Positions 1 through 6,226 are shown, numbered from the stretch's first letter. The stretch: 64,000 nucleotides of DNA from Burkholderiales bacterium (GCA_036262035.1 DATAJS010000015.1:1-64000), one strand, 5' to 3'. The notes: generated from the letters alone by a model not told the origin. Program-made: numbers and translations.

Positions 1-99
1 CGCATCGCCGATCACCCGATCAACCGCGTCGAGGAGCTGCTGCCGTGGAATGTGGCGAGCACGCTCGTGGATAACCCGGCCGTCGAACTCGCCGCCTGA
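1..99 (+). CDS. tnpC: IS66 family transposase TnpC, C-terminal fragment (window edge)
   Basis: Frame 1 is open from the window edge to a TGA at 97-99 and reads RIADHPINRVEELLPWNVA and onward. The block HPINR-(I/V)-(D/E)ELLPWN is the conserved C-terminal signature of IS66 transposases. Only the last 32 residues are visible. The catalytic DDE core and the accessory genes tnpA/tnpB would lie to the left, outside the window. Confidence 0.85.
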   Translation, partial: RIADHPINRVEELLPWNVASTLVDNPAVELAA

Positions 100-141
100 A
101 TCAGCGATACTGCGTCAAGGCGGTGCTGACCGGACGGTTAC
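1..141 (+). mobile_element. IS66-family insertion sequence, 3' end only
   Basis: The window begins inside this element. It holds the end of the transposase gene and a 42-base tail closing in TGACCGGACGGTTAC, which reads as an IS66-type right end because these terminal repeats begin GTAA when read inward. Directly after position 141 an unrelated reading frame (a BrnT fragment) starts in mid-gene, so the element truncated that gene. The usual 8-bp target duplication would be 142-149, but the other end is outside the window, so this cannot be confirmed. Confidence 0.75.
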
Positions 142-273
142 CGATATCTGGTTTTTGGCGCCTCGAAGAACGGCAGATACCTGGTGGTGTCTTATACTGA
201 GCGCGAAGAGCGGATTCGCTTGATTTCCGCACGAACTATGACCCCGCGTGAGCGCAGAGCATATGAGCAATGA
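142..273 (+). pseudogene. brnT: brnT-type toxin gene, 5'-truncated by IS66
   Basis: Directly after the IS66 end an open frame gives RYLVFGASKNGRYLVVSYTE, then E-R-I-R-L-I-S-A-R and a C-terminus RERRAYEQ with stop TGA at 271-273. The order VVxYTExxxxIRxISAR-x(5)-ERR-x-YE is the second half of BrnT family ribonuclease toxins. The first half, with the HGV-type motif and the start codon, is missing. The stop overlaps the start of the next gene by 11 bases, as in intact toxin-antitoxin pairs, so this was a two-gene module now without functional toxin. Confidence 0.8.
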
Positions 274-466
274 CAAAGACACCCTTCGGGACGAATATCC
301 AGAGGATCTGATTCGAAGTGGCATTCGCGGCAAGTATGCCGCGGCGTATCGCGAAGGCACGAACATCGTGCTCATCGAACCAGACCTCCACAAGCTATTC
401 CCCGATTCCGAAGCAGTGAACCGTGCCCTGCGCGAGTATGTCGCAGGTAAGCGAACGGCAACCTAA
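263..466 (+). CDS. Small antitoxin-like protein, partner of the broken BrnT
   Basis: The protein has 67 residues from ATG 263; an in-frame GTG at 248 is less likely because 263 gives the tight overlap with the toxin stop. It is acidic at the N-terminus and contains GIRGKYAAAYREGTNIVLIE and DSEAVNRALREY. Proteins with this G(V/I)RGKY...EGTNVV...P(D)V...FP(D)SEAVNEALR layout commonly follow BrnT genes and are taken to be the antitoxin; that role is inferred from the family and position. Its stop lies at the first core of attC 462-550, as expected for a cassette gene. With the toxin truncated, it may survive as an orphan antitoxin. Confidence 0.7.
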   Translation: MSNDKDTLRDEYPEDLIRSGIRGKYAAAYREGTNIVLIEPDLHKLFPDSEAVNRALREYVAGKRTAT

Positions 467-550
467 CCGCGCGTTCGAGCGGAGCGCCCGTCAGCATCGC
501 TGCCGGGGTCGCTACGCTTCTCGGCGCCCGCTCAACGCGAACGTTAGAGC
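462..550 (+). other. attC recombination site (gene-cassette boundary 1)
   Basis: The site opens with CCTAACC and closes with AACGTTAGAGC. Inner arms GCGTTCGAGCGG and CCGCTCAACGCG pair apart from one extra base in the left arm, the asymmetry that fixes strand choice in attC hairpins. The next gene starts at 553, a few bases past the GTTAGAG core, the normal cassette arrangement. Confidence 0.8.
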
Positions 551-552
551 AC

Positions 553-933
553 ATGGCTGGGCGCATAAGGAAATCGAGATACTGGTGGCTTGCGCTTTGC
601 GGCAGCGTGTTGCTGGTGCCATTGATCCCCGCCCTATGCATCTTGCTCATCGGCTTACTCGCGCCCGGGCGGGTGCCATGGTCCGCCACAAATGCAGCAA
701 TACCAGTTGGAGCAGCAGCCTCGCTGGTCGCGTCCGGCTACGTTCTTTACAGGGGCCCGGGGTTGGCCGTTCTCAGGCTGCTGATTTTTGTCTTGCTCTT
801 TTACCCAATGGTTTTCTTCGCACTCGGAGAATTCTTTACCTCAGAGGCGTGTGTAACTCAGCAGGGCAAGTTCATTGATCTGCAGCGGCAGTATCGAGAA
901 ATCCAAGAGGCTCGAGGGGCTTCGTGTGAATGA
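553..933 (+). CDS. Cassette-encoded small membrane protein, unknown function
   Basis: The 126-residue protein starts at ATG 553, immediately after an attC core. Hydrophobic segments at roughly residues 11-37, 47-65 and 72-92 suggest three membrane spans; the N-terminus is basic (AGRIRKSRYWW) and the C-terminal 35 residues are polar with two cysteines. I recognise no family. Base composition is visibly less GC-rich than the genes beyond 4.5 kb, consistent with an acquired cassette. Its own 3' attC begins at 935 but has been split by an insertion sequence. Confidence 0.65.
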   Translation: MAGRIRKSRYWWLALCGSVLLVPLIPALCILLIGLLAPGRVPWSATNAAIPVGAAASLVASGYVLYRGPGLAVLRLLIFVLLFYPMVFFALGEFFTSEACVTQQGKFIDLQRQYREIQEARGASCE

Positions 934-985
934 AGCTCTAACTCACGCCCTGAGGAAGTCCGTCAAGCATTTTCCACGCGGTTGT

Positions 986-2233
986 CTACGTCATCAGCGG
1001 CGAGCCGCGGCGCTTAAGGGCGCTGAGGTAAGTCGCCTCATCGTAGGGCGTGCCGGTCTGCCAGCAACGGTAAACGATTCGGATCCACTTGAAGGCCAAT
1101 GCCCGCAGCGCCGCCTGACGGGATGAGCCTTTGGCGCGTTGTTGTCGGTAGTAGGCTTCGGCCCAGTAGCAGTACGGAATCGAGTGCGCCGCCCATTCCA
1201 CGAAGGTCTGCCGCACGAACTTCGGGCAACGCAATCGCCAGTGCACCCAGCACTTGTTGCCGCTGCGTTGGGTGACTGGCGCGACACCCGCATAGCTCTG
1301 CATTCGATTCGCGCTGTCGAAGCGTTCGCGTTGTTCACCGAAAGCGACCAGCAGTCGGGGCGCGAACACCGCACCGGCGCCCGGCAGGCCGGCGAACAGC
1401 TCGTAATCGGCCAAGGTGGGCGCTACGACAGCGATTTCGGCATCGAAGCGTTCGACCGCCTGCAGCAGCACACGCAACTGCTGCGCGAGGCTGATCACCA
1501 TCAGGCTGTTGGGCCCGACGACGCTCGGATCGTCGGTCAACGGCGAGGCTGCCATGATCGACTGCACGCGCCGCTCGACGATGTGGCCGTAGCGCACGTT
1601 GTGCTCGTGGAAGAACGCCTGTAGCCGAGCCTTGCGCGCACGCTGGGCCTGTTTGAGCGTCGGCCAACGGCTCACGAAATCACAGAACACATAGGTATCC
1701 TTGTCCTTGAACCACTCCACCACCTGAGGGAAGTATTCCTTGAGCGCCGCCGTCATCCTGTTGGTGACGCGGCGCACCTCGTCGACCAGCGTGCGGCGCT
1801 GCTGCACGAGCCTTTCGAGCTTGCGCATGGCCGCGCTCTGTGGCCGCAGAACGCACAGTCTCTCCGGATGGCGCAGCAGCATTTCGAGCGCGAGCTCGGC
1901 ATCGGTGGGATCGTCCTTCGCGCCGCTGACGCAGAACGTAGATCTGTAACCGGCAAGCGTGCTCGGGTTGACCGGGAACAGCACCAGGAACTCATGGCGT
2001 TGCAGCGCACTGACCAGCGGCCCACGAGCGATCTCCAGGCACACAGCGATCGGCTGCCCGGCGAATCGCTGCCTCAGGCCCAATGCCCAACACTCGATCG
2101 CCTCAGGCCGATGGACAATGACGCTATGCTCGTGCGCATCGCTACCGGCCGCCTTCAGGCAAACATCGTGTTTCTGATCGCCCCAATCGATTCCGACGAA
2201 AGCAGCGAAGCTCTGATCGGCTGATGATTTCAT
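986..2233 (-). CDS. IS110 family (IS1111 subgroup) transposase
   Basis: The protein has 415 residues from ATG 2233, preceded by a strong GAGGAGG ribosome-binding site about 8 bases upstream. The N-terminal DEDD (RuvC-like) domain opens with FVGIDWGDQKHDVCL, and GAKDDPTDAELA supplies further acidic residues. The C-terminal Transposase_20 domain is at about residues 270-370, with LFAGLPGAGAVFAPRLLVAF and YAGVAPVTQRSG. Length and both domains are those of full-size family members and no frameshift is visible, so the enzyme may be active. It would catalyse seamless insertion and excision of the element guided by an element-encoded RNA. Confidence 0.93.
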   Translation of the reverse strand: MKSSADQSFAAFVGIDWGDQKHDVCLKAAGSDAHEHSVIVHRPEAIECWALGLRQRFAGQPIAVCLEIARGPLVSALQRHEFLVLFPVNPSTLAGYRSTFCVSGAKDDPTDAELALEMLLRHPERLCVLRPQSAAMRKLERLVQQRRTLVDEVRRVTNRMTAALKEYFPQVVEWFKDKDTYVFCDFVSRWPTLKQAQRARKARLQAFFHEHNVRYGHIVERRVQSIMAASPLTDDPSVVGPNSLMVISLAQQLRVLLQAVERFDAEIAVVAPTLADYELFAGLPGAGAVFAPRLLVAFGEQRERFDSANRMQSYAGVAPVTQRSGNKCWVHWRLRCPKFVRQTFVEWAAHSIPYCYWAEAYYRQQRAKGSSRQAALRALAFKWIRIVYRCWQTGTPYDEATYLSALKRRGSPLMT

Positions 2234-2344
2234 GAGAAACCTCCTCGATGCTAAAGTTGGAGGTCAGGACGTGCGAGCCGGGCGAGGCGAAGGCAATATG
2301 GGGAGCCGTGCGAGGGCGTACCCTGAGTATTCGTTAAGCGACCG

Positions 2345-2418
2345 GCGCACCCGCGGACTCGAATGTAAGTTAGTGAGCATCGCGTGCTGCTAGTTGGATA
2401 TTCGTAGTCCGCGGGCGC
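2345..2418 (-). ncRNA. Candidate guide (bridge/seek) RNA stem-loop of the IS1111-type element
   Basis: In the noncoding part of the element, CCCGCGGACT (2350-2359) pairs perfectly with AGTCCGCGGG (2406-2415); CGAAT/ATTCG (2360-2364/2400-2404) and GCG/CGC extend the stem. The 35-base loop 2365-2399 contains AGTTAG (2368-2373), the complement of CTAACT just left of the insertion (938-943), and GTGCTGC (2384-2390), identical to the attC bases just right of it (2495-2501). One guide for each target strand is the layout described for IS110-family guide RNAs. The RNA is assumed to be read from the transposase strand; transcription is not shown. The matches are short, so the call is structural inference. 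Confidence 0.5.
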
Positions 2419-2549
2419 ATGTCCTGGTTCGACCAGCAGATACCTGCCGGCTGTGATGAGTATCACTCCGAAACAGAACGGACTACCTATATCAGTGCTG
2501 CAGCGGACGGCTGCAAGCGGCCGCCGCTGAACACGTCGTTAGAGCTCAG

Positions 2550-3056
2550 ATGCGTCTTCTTTTGATAATCGTCGGCCTCCTTGCTGCTGCTACCGCACAA
2601 GCGCAGGACACAAACCTTTTTCGCATCGGGCCACTTTCATTGATCTTCCCGGTGACGTGGCAATTTGATGGGTCGAAACGACCAATCGAAGGCCGCGGCC
2701 CAGACGGCGAGCACGCGATCGTGTCGTATCGCGGTTTGAAGCCAGATGCGCCCGAGTCTGTTCGAGAGAAACACATGGCACTTGTCCGCGGTTTTGCAGA
2801 AACGGAAATGCCGGGTCTCGCCACGAAGAATGGTACGGTGGTTAAGCCCGTGACGGAAGTGGCGCTTGGTGGCAGACGTGTTATGTTCACCGCAGTATCG
2901 CAAGGCTCTAAGTCGCTCCGTGACTACTACTTCGTGCAGTACCTGCTAGGATCACCGAGTGCGATGGCGTACTTTACGTTTGAAGGTTATGGCAATGCCG
3001 CCGAGGCAAGCCAACGCCTCGACAAGATAGTGGCTACTCAACAGTGGGCCGACTGA
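2550..3056 (+). CDS. Cassette-encoded secreted protein, unknown function
   Basis: The protein has 168 residues from ATG 2550, four bases after the attC core. Residues 1-18 (MRLLLIIVGLLAAATAQA) form a clear Sec signal peptide with an A-x-A cleavage site, so the mature protein of about 150 residues is probably periplasmic. The mature part is a mixed alpha/beta sequence with only moderate charge and no cysteine pair; I recognise no family. As a cassette gene, its expression would depend on an upstream promoter now separated from it by the IS in the preceding attC, unless the IS supplies one. Confidence 0.7.
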   Translation: MRLLLIIVGLLAAATAQAQDTNLFRIGPLSLIFPVTWQFDGSKRPIEGRGPDGEHAIVSYRGLKPDAPESVREKHMALVRGFAETEMPGLATKNGTVVKPVTEVALGGRRVMFTAVSQGSKSLRDYYFVQYLLGSPSAMAYFTFEGYGNAAEASQRLDKIVATQQWAD

Positions 3057-3128
3057 GCTCTAGCTCAGTTCGAGCCGACGCGATTCGACGCTGCGCGCCT
3101 CATGGCGCGGCTCAACCAGGCGTTATGC
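3057..3128 (+). other. attC recombination site (boundary 3)
   Basis: The site runs from GCTCTAGCTC through arm GTTCGAGCCG to the matching arm CGGCTCAACC and core GGCGTTATGC. The arms pair except for one extra C on the left. The first core is degenerate (CTAGC rather than CTAAC), which may reduce recombination. It lies between the secreted-protein cassette and the hicAB cassette. Confidence 0.7.
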
Positions 3129-3147
3129 AACATAGGGACGTTGACGC

Positions 3148-3247
3148 TTGCCTCCGAAAGTTCGAGAACTCATCGCAGAACTTGAACGAGCCGGCTTCGT
3201 CAAAACAGCGCGCCGTTCGGCGCGCGATCGAGGAGTCGAAATCTTGA
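3148..3247 (+). pseudogene. hicA: hicA toxin gene with internal deletion
   Basis: From TTG 3148 the frame reads PPKVRELIAELERAGFVKT, the N-terminal helix of HicA ribonucleases. The end of the gene is in another frame: QRAVRRAIEESKS with stop TGA at 3245-3247, the usual HicA C-terminus. The middle, which normally carries the catalytic histidine in a GSH-(R/N)-x-F motif, is absent; the remnant encodes about 33 residues against 60-75 for intact HicA. The deletion shifts frame so that the N-terminal piece now runs into hicB. No working toxin can be made. Confidence 0.8.
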
Positions 3248-3483
3248 ACGAGAGTGCGAAATACGCAAAGATCGTCGAATGGTCTGACGAAGACCAATGC
3301 TACGTGGGTAGCGCGCCCGGCCTGGTTTATGGCGGCTGTCACGGCTCCGATGAGAAGGCTGTGTTTGAGGAACTCTGCCAGGTCGTGGAGGAAGCGATCG
3401 CGCTCTATCACAAGGACGGCAAGCCTCTGCCTCCGCCGACGTCGGGACGGGATTTCGCAAACAAGATGCAGAATGTTGGATAA
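3244..3483 (+). CDS. hicB: HicB-type antitoxin
   Basis: The protein has 79 residues from TTG 3244, which overlaps the hicA stop as TTGA. The sequence NESAKYAKIVEWSDEDQCYV, then GSAPGLVYGGCHG and a helix FEELCQVVEEAIALY, is the partially degraded RNase-H-like fold of HicB. There is no separate DNA-binding domain, so it is the short form. Because of the hicA deletion the same frame is open back to TTG 3148, so a 111-residue HicA-N/HicB hybrid could also be made. The gene ends at the first core of attC 3478-3537. Confidence 0.82.
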   Translation: MNESAKYAKIVEWSDEDQCYVGSAPGLVYGGCHGSDEKAVFEELCQVVEEAIALYHKDGKPLPPPTSGRDFANKMQNVG

Positions 3484-3537
3484 CTATGTGTTGCGGCGGA
3501 CGGCCACAAGCGGCCGCCGCTGAACACCTCGTTAGAC
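3478..3537 (+). other. attC recombination site (boundary 4)
   Basis: Short, well-formed site: GGATAAC core, arm GTGTTGCGGCGG, matching arm CCGCCGCTGAACAC and final core GTTAGAC. The hairpin interior closely resembles that of the IS-split attC, suggesting both come from the same integron lineage. Confidence 0.85.
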
Positions 3538-3544
3538 GTCAGAC

Positions 3545-3814
3545 ATGGGTGATCTCGCGTTCGCTTTGGTCGTCGGCGTAACCTTCGGTGCAGTGGTCTC
3601 CGTTCCGGCATTCGTGCTTTTCAAACGACGCGAACTGCAACTGGTCATGGCTGCTGTGTTCGCGGCGGTTGGTCTCGGAGCCTTGAAACTGGTCCTAGGA
3701 CATGCCGCCGAGGTTTGGAATTAGCAAACGCTCGTGCTTGTCGCCATGGGCATCGGATTAGCATGGCTGACGTCAGCGGCTATTCGGAAGAGACGGGACC
3801 GCAATGTGGTCTAA
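3545..3814 (+). pseudogene. Cassette membrane-protein gene with in-frame amber stop
   Basis: ATG 3545 lies eight bases after an attC core. The frame encodes 59 residues (MGDLAFALVVGVTFGAVVSV at the start), giving two hydrophobic segments, then meets TAG at 3722-3724. The same frame continues for another 29 codons: QTLVLVAMGIGLAWLTSAA and a basic tail IRKRRDRNVV, ending TAA 3812-3814 inside the first core of the next attC. A third membrane span with a positive end, and a stop exactly at attC, indicate an original protein of about 89 residues. Either the 59-residue form is made or the gene is dead. Confidence 0.55.
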
Positions 3815-3876
3815 CCCAGGTTCGAGCGCACGCGCGGCCGGCGTGCCGGCCTGCGCCGCTCAACAAGTCGTTTGGC
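3808..3876 (+). other. attC recombination site (boundary 5)
   Basis: The site runs from GGTCTAACC, arm GGTTCGAGCG, through a GC-rich inverted stretch GGCCGGC/GCCGGCC, to arm CGCTCAAC and core GTCGTTTGGC. The last core departs slightly from GTTRRRY. It separates the interrupted membrane-protein cassette from the next one. Confidence 0.75.
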
Positions 3877-3881
3877 GGCAC

Positions 3882-4214
3882 GTGTCCTACTTCCACCTCG
3901 TCGCCGGGCTTGCGATATTTGGTGGTGGTTTTCTTCCTATGCCCGGATGATGGAAGCTGGTCCGGATTGCCGCATCGGTGATGATGGCGATGTTCTTGCC
4001 GCTGCTTCTTGGTGCGCTGCTCGATCCGCTGAATGCCGAACGAATTCGATCGTATTGCGCCGACGCGGGAGCCACCGATGTCGAAGTGCGGCCTTTTCCA
4101 ACTCACGATGGCGTGCGCTTCACCAGGAGCCCCGGAAGCGCTATGCCAAGCGCACAGTGGTTAGAAGCAAAATCACTCGTAAGGGACCGTCACCCGTCGA
4201 GATTCAATGAATAG
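3882..4214 (+). pseudogene. Last cassette gene: membrane-anchored protein with in-frame TGA
   Basis: A GTG at 3882, six bases after the attC core, opens SYFHLVAGLAIFGGGFLPMP, then TGA at 3948-3950. The frame continues WKLVRIAASVMMAMFLPLLL and a polar domain of about 60 residues ending HPSRFNE at TAG 4212-4214. Translation could restart at GTG 3978 for a 78-residue protein with one membrane span. The cassette-like start and second hydrophobic segment favour one original protein of about 110 residues broken by a nonsense change. No family is recognised. The stop overlaps the next gene. Confidence 0.5.
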
Positions 4215-4485
4215 CATGATGGCTCATATTCCGATGCACGAGCGCACAGGCTCTGGGGGCTCGCCGCTCACGGTCCCGGCCGTTCGCGTCGGGGCAACCG
4301 CTCTGGGTGCGCTCGCCGTGGGTGCTGTCGCGATCGGTGCGTTGGCTATCGGCGCACTCGCCATCGGTCGCTTGGCGGTAGGGCGTGCCCGTTTCCGTCG
4401 ATTGGAAGTCGACGAGCTCATCGTTCGAAAGCTCGTCATCCCCGACAAGCCGGAGGCGGTGCCTCCGCGCCCCCGCGAGCGATAA
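4207..4485 (+). CDS. Pentad-repeat protein of unknown function
   Basis: The 92-residue protein starts at ATG 4207, overlapping the previous stop. After a 30-residue polar lead it shows consecutive five-residue units of the form (A/R)-L-A-(V/I)-G, for example ALAVG, AVAIG, ALAIG, ALAIG, RLAVG, followed by degenerate units RLEVD and ELIVR and a proline-rich tail. A period of five with a central aliphatic residue resembles pentapeptide-repeat beta-helices, although the usual A(D/N)LXX core is absent. No signal peptide is seen. It may be the last cassette gene or the first resident gene; no clear attC follows. Confidence 0.6.
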   Translation: MNSMMAHIPMHERTGSGGSPLTVPAVRVGATALGALAVGAVAIGALAIGALAIGRLAVGRARFRRLEVDELIVRKLVIPDKPEAVPPRPRER

Positions 4486-4510
4486 GGACTCGTCGCCGAG
4501 GGTTGCCATA

Positions 4511-4547
4511 GCCTCCCATCCGGTTTCGAATAGCCGGATGCGTAGGC
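4511..4547 (+). other. Imperfect hairpin after the pentad-repeat gene
   Basis: GCCTCCCATCCGG pairs with CCGGATGCGTAGGC, and GTTAAAAC follows. There is no run of T, so an intrinsic terminator is doubtful. It could be a degenerate attC ending the cassette array or simple readthrough control. This is the last structure before resident-looking chromosome. Confidence 0.3.
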
Positions 4548-4582
4548 GTTAAAACCCACCCCCGCCCCGGGACGGCTCGGTC

Positions 4583-5062
4583 ATGATCAAGCTCCAGCGC
4601 ATCGGCCACATCCTCATCAACGTTCGCGACGTCGAGCGCTCCAAGGCGTTCTACACGAACATCCTCGGGTTCAGGATGCTCGAGCAGGACCCGGGGCACG
4701 GCGGCGTGTTCCTCTCGCTCGGCGAGTACGGCAACACGCTGGACATCTTTCCCAGCGCGGATCCCAACGCCTACCCGCAGCCGAAAGCGGGTGTCGGCAG
4801 CCGCGAGGGTCTGGGCGTGAAGCACATGGCGTTCGCCGTGGAGACCGAAGCGGAGCTGAAGAGCGCGTACTTCGCGCTTCAGGACGCCGGCGTGTCCATC
4901 CATCGCGCGATCGATCACACCAGCCAGAAGAGCATCTACTTCTACGACCCCGACGACAACCTGCTCGAGATCGTGTGGGAACGGCCGAACGTGCAGGAGA
5001 TCTTCAGGCAGGGCCGCGGCGACAACGACGCGCCGCTCACGTTCGAGCGGCCCGCGCCGTAG
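4583..5062 (+). CDS. VOC (glyoxalase/dioxygenase superfamily) protein
   Basis: The 159-residue protein starts at ATG 4583. The N-terminal module begins with IGHILINVRDVERSKAFYTN and the second contains GVKHMAFAVE and SIYFYDPDDNLLEI, the paired beta-alpha-beta-beta-beta units of the vicinal-oxygen-chelate fold. Candidate metal ligands are the His of GHI near residue 9, the His of KHMAF and the Glu of LLEIVW. Substrate cannot be told from sequence; the fold serves lyases, epimerases and ring-cleavage dioxygenases. A relative lies at 10307-10804. This is the first gene with the high GC of the main chromosome. Confidence 0.85.
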   Translation: MIKLQRIGHILINVRDVERSKAFYTNILGFRMLEQDPGHGGVFLSLGEYGNTLDIFPSADPNAYPQPKAGVGSREGLGVKHMAFAVETEAELKSAYFALQDAGVSIHRAIDHTSQKSIYFYDPDDNLLEIVWERPNVQEIFRQGRGDNDAPLTFERPAP

Positions 5063-5091
5063 GCGCGCGAGACCTGGTGGTCTCCAGCGCC

Positions 5092-5217
5092 ACCCCGCCG
5101 ATGAGGCCAGAACGGCGACAGGCTGGCGAGCAGGACCTTGTTGATCGGCCAGGTGATGCCCCAGCCGAACACGGCGAGCGCGAGCCCGGCGATGCCGCGA
5201 GTGATCGCCGTCGTCAA
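5092..5217 (-). pseudogene. EamA/DMT-type transporter, N-terminal fragment
   Basis: From TTG 5217 the minus strand gives TTAITRGIAGLALAVFGWGI and TWPINKVLLASLSPFW, the first membrane helix and loop of drug/metabolite transporter (EamA) permeases. Homology stops after about 38 residues; the frame then runs into unrelated arginine- and glycine-rich sequence antisense to the neighbouring VOC gene. A full EamA protein has about 300 residues and ten helices, so this is debris. The TTG overlaps the stop of the Bug gene as TTGA, showing the two were once coupled. Confidence 0.6.
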
Positions 5218-6188
5218 TCGATCCGCACGCCGGTTTTACGGATCACGGGCGCCCACTTGTCCGATTCGCTGCGGATCAGCTTCGCGAAGCCTTCGGGCGT
5301 GCCGCCGATCAGGTCGAAGCCCTGCGTGTTGAGCGCGCTCTTCACCGTCGGATCCTTGAGGATCGCATTGATCTCGGCGTTGAGCCGCCGGACGATAGCC
5401 TGCGGCGTGCGCGCGGCGACGAGGATGCCGTTCCACGCGAGCGCCTCGAAACCGGGATAGCCCGCTTCGGCGACCGTCGGGATGTCGGGCAGCAGCGGAA
5501 AGCGCTTCGCCGACGTCACCGCGATGGCGCGCAGCCTTCCCGCGCTGATCTGCGCCTGCAACGGCTGCATCACCGCGAACAGCAGTTGCGTGTCGCCCTG
5601 TGCGGTCGCGGTCACCGCGGGCGGCGAGCCGTTAAAAGGAACGTGGACGATGTCGATGCCGGCGGTCGCTTTCAAGAGCTCCATCGTGAGCTGCGAAGAG
5701 CTGCCGTTGCCCACCGACGCATAGTTGAGCTTGCCCGGGTGCGCTTTGGCGTATGCAATGAGCGCCTTCACAGACGTCGCCGGCAGCCCCGCGTTCACGG
5801 CGAGCACGTTCGGCTGGCTCGAGGTGACGATCACCGGAGCGAGATCTTTCAGCGGGTCGTACGGCAGCTTCGCGTACAGGTGCGGTCCGAACGCGAGCGG
5901 GCCGTTGAACGAGATGACCATGATGTAGCCGTCCGGCGGCGACTTCGCGACGATATCGGCTGCGACCGTGCCGCCCGCCGCGGGCCGGTTATCGACGACG
6001 ACCGGCTGCGCGAGGCGCGTTCTGAGGTTGTCGCCGATGACGCGGGCGATGACGTCCAGAGAGCTGCCGGCGGGCGCCGACGCGACGAACCTGAGCGCAT
6101 GGTCGGGCCAGCTTTGAGAGTGTGCCGCATCGGTGACGACGACGGCGGCGAGCAGCGCTGGCAGAGAGGCAAACAGCTTGTGGCGCAT
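5214..6188 (-). CDS. Bug/TctC family periplasmic solute receptor
   Basis: The protein has 324 residues from ATG 6188; a start seven codons upstream is possible but 6188 gives a clean signal peptide (MRHKLFASLPALLAAVVV, cleavage near AHS). Mature hallmarks are VVVDNRPAAGG, SPPDGY, LPYDPLKDLAPV and HVPFNGSPPAV, which form the two-lobed Bug fold holding a carboxylated ligand through ordered water and the DNRP-(G/A)AGG and PPDGY loops. Bug proteins are the receptor part of tripartite tricarboxylate transporters or act alone. No TctA/TctB membrane genes are present in the window, so the ligand and partner are unknown. Confidence 0.93.
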   Translation of the reverse strand: MRHKLFASLPALLAAVVVTDAAHSQSWPDHALRFVASAPAGSSLDVIARVIGDNLRTRLAQPVVVDNRPAAGGTVAADIVAKSPPDGYIMVISFNGPLAFGPHLYAKLPYDPLKDLAPVIVTSSQPNVLAVNAGLPATSVKALIAYAKAHPGKLNYASVGNGSSSQLTMELLKATAGIDIVHVPFNGSPPAVTATAQGDTQLLFAVMQPLQAQISAGRLRAIAVTSAKRFPLLPDIPTVAEAGYPGFEALAWNGILVAARTPQAIVRRLNAEINAILKDPTVKSALNTQGFDLIGGTPEGFAKLIRSESDKWAPVIRKTGVRID

Positions 6189-6226
6189 GCTCCAATCGTA
6201 AAGCATCATGATGTATCGTTCACGAC

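Larger units (their letters stand above)
946..2491 (-). mobile_element. IS110/IS1111-family element inserted in attC
   Basis: This is a single-gene element of about 1.55 kb. Subterminal inverted repeats AGGAAGTCCGTC (953-964) and the complement of AACGGACTACCT (2477-2488) match at 10 of 12 positions, typical of the IS1111 subgroup. Ends are placed about 7 and 3 bases outside those repeats by family analogy and agree with the reconstructed attC. No long target duplication is seen. It carries the transposase at 986-2233 and a noncoding stretch of about 250 bases upstream of it. Members of the IS1111-attC group specifically target cassette attC sites, which fits this position. Confidence 0.82.
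935..2545 (+). other. attC site split by an IS (boundary 2)
   Basis: The left piece, 935-945, is GCTCTAACTCA. The right piece, from about 2492, is TCAGTGCTGCAGCGG continuing through a hairpin to CGTCGTTAGAGC at 2545. Joined at the shared TCA they make a complete attC of about 62 bases: GCTCTAAC is the exact complement of GTTAGAGC, and arm GTGCTGCAGCGG pairs with CCGCTGAACAC with one extra base. The intact site would have ended the 553-933 cassette. Confidence 0.8.

Noticed and set aside
3948-3950. TGA read as selenocysteine or tryptophan in the last cassette gene
   Set aside because: TGA ends most genes in the window, no downstream SECIS-like hairpin is apparent, and the residue context does not resemble a selenoprotein. 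A nonsense change or downstream start is simpler.
4130-4200. A further attC around GTGGTTAGAAGC
   Set aside because: The core is GTTAGAA, no matching inverted arms are found, and it lies inside an open coding frame.
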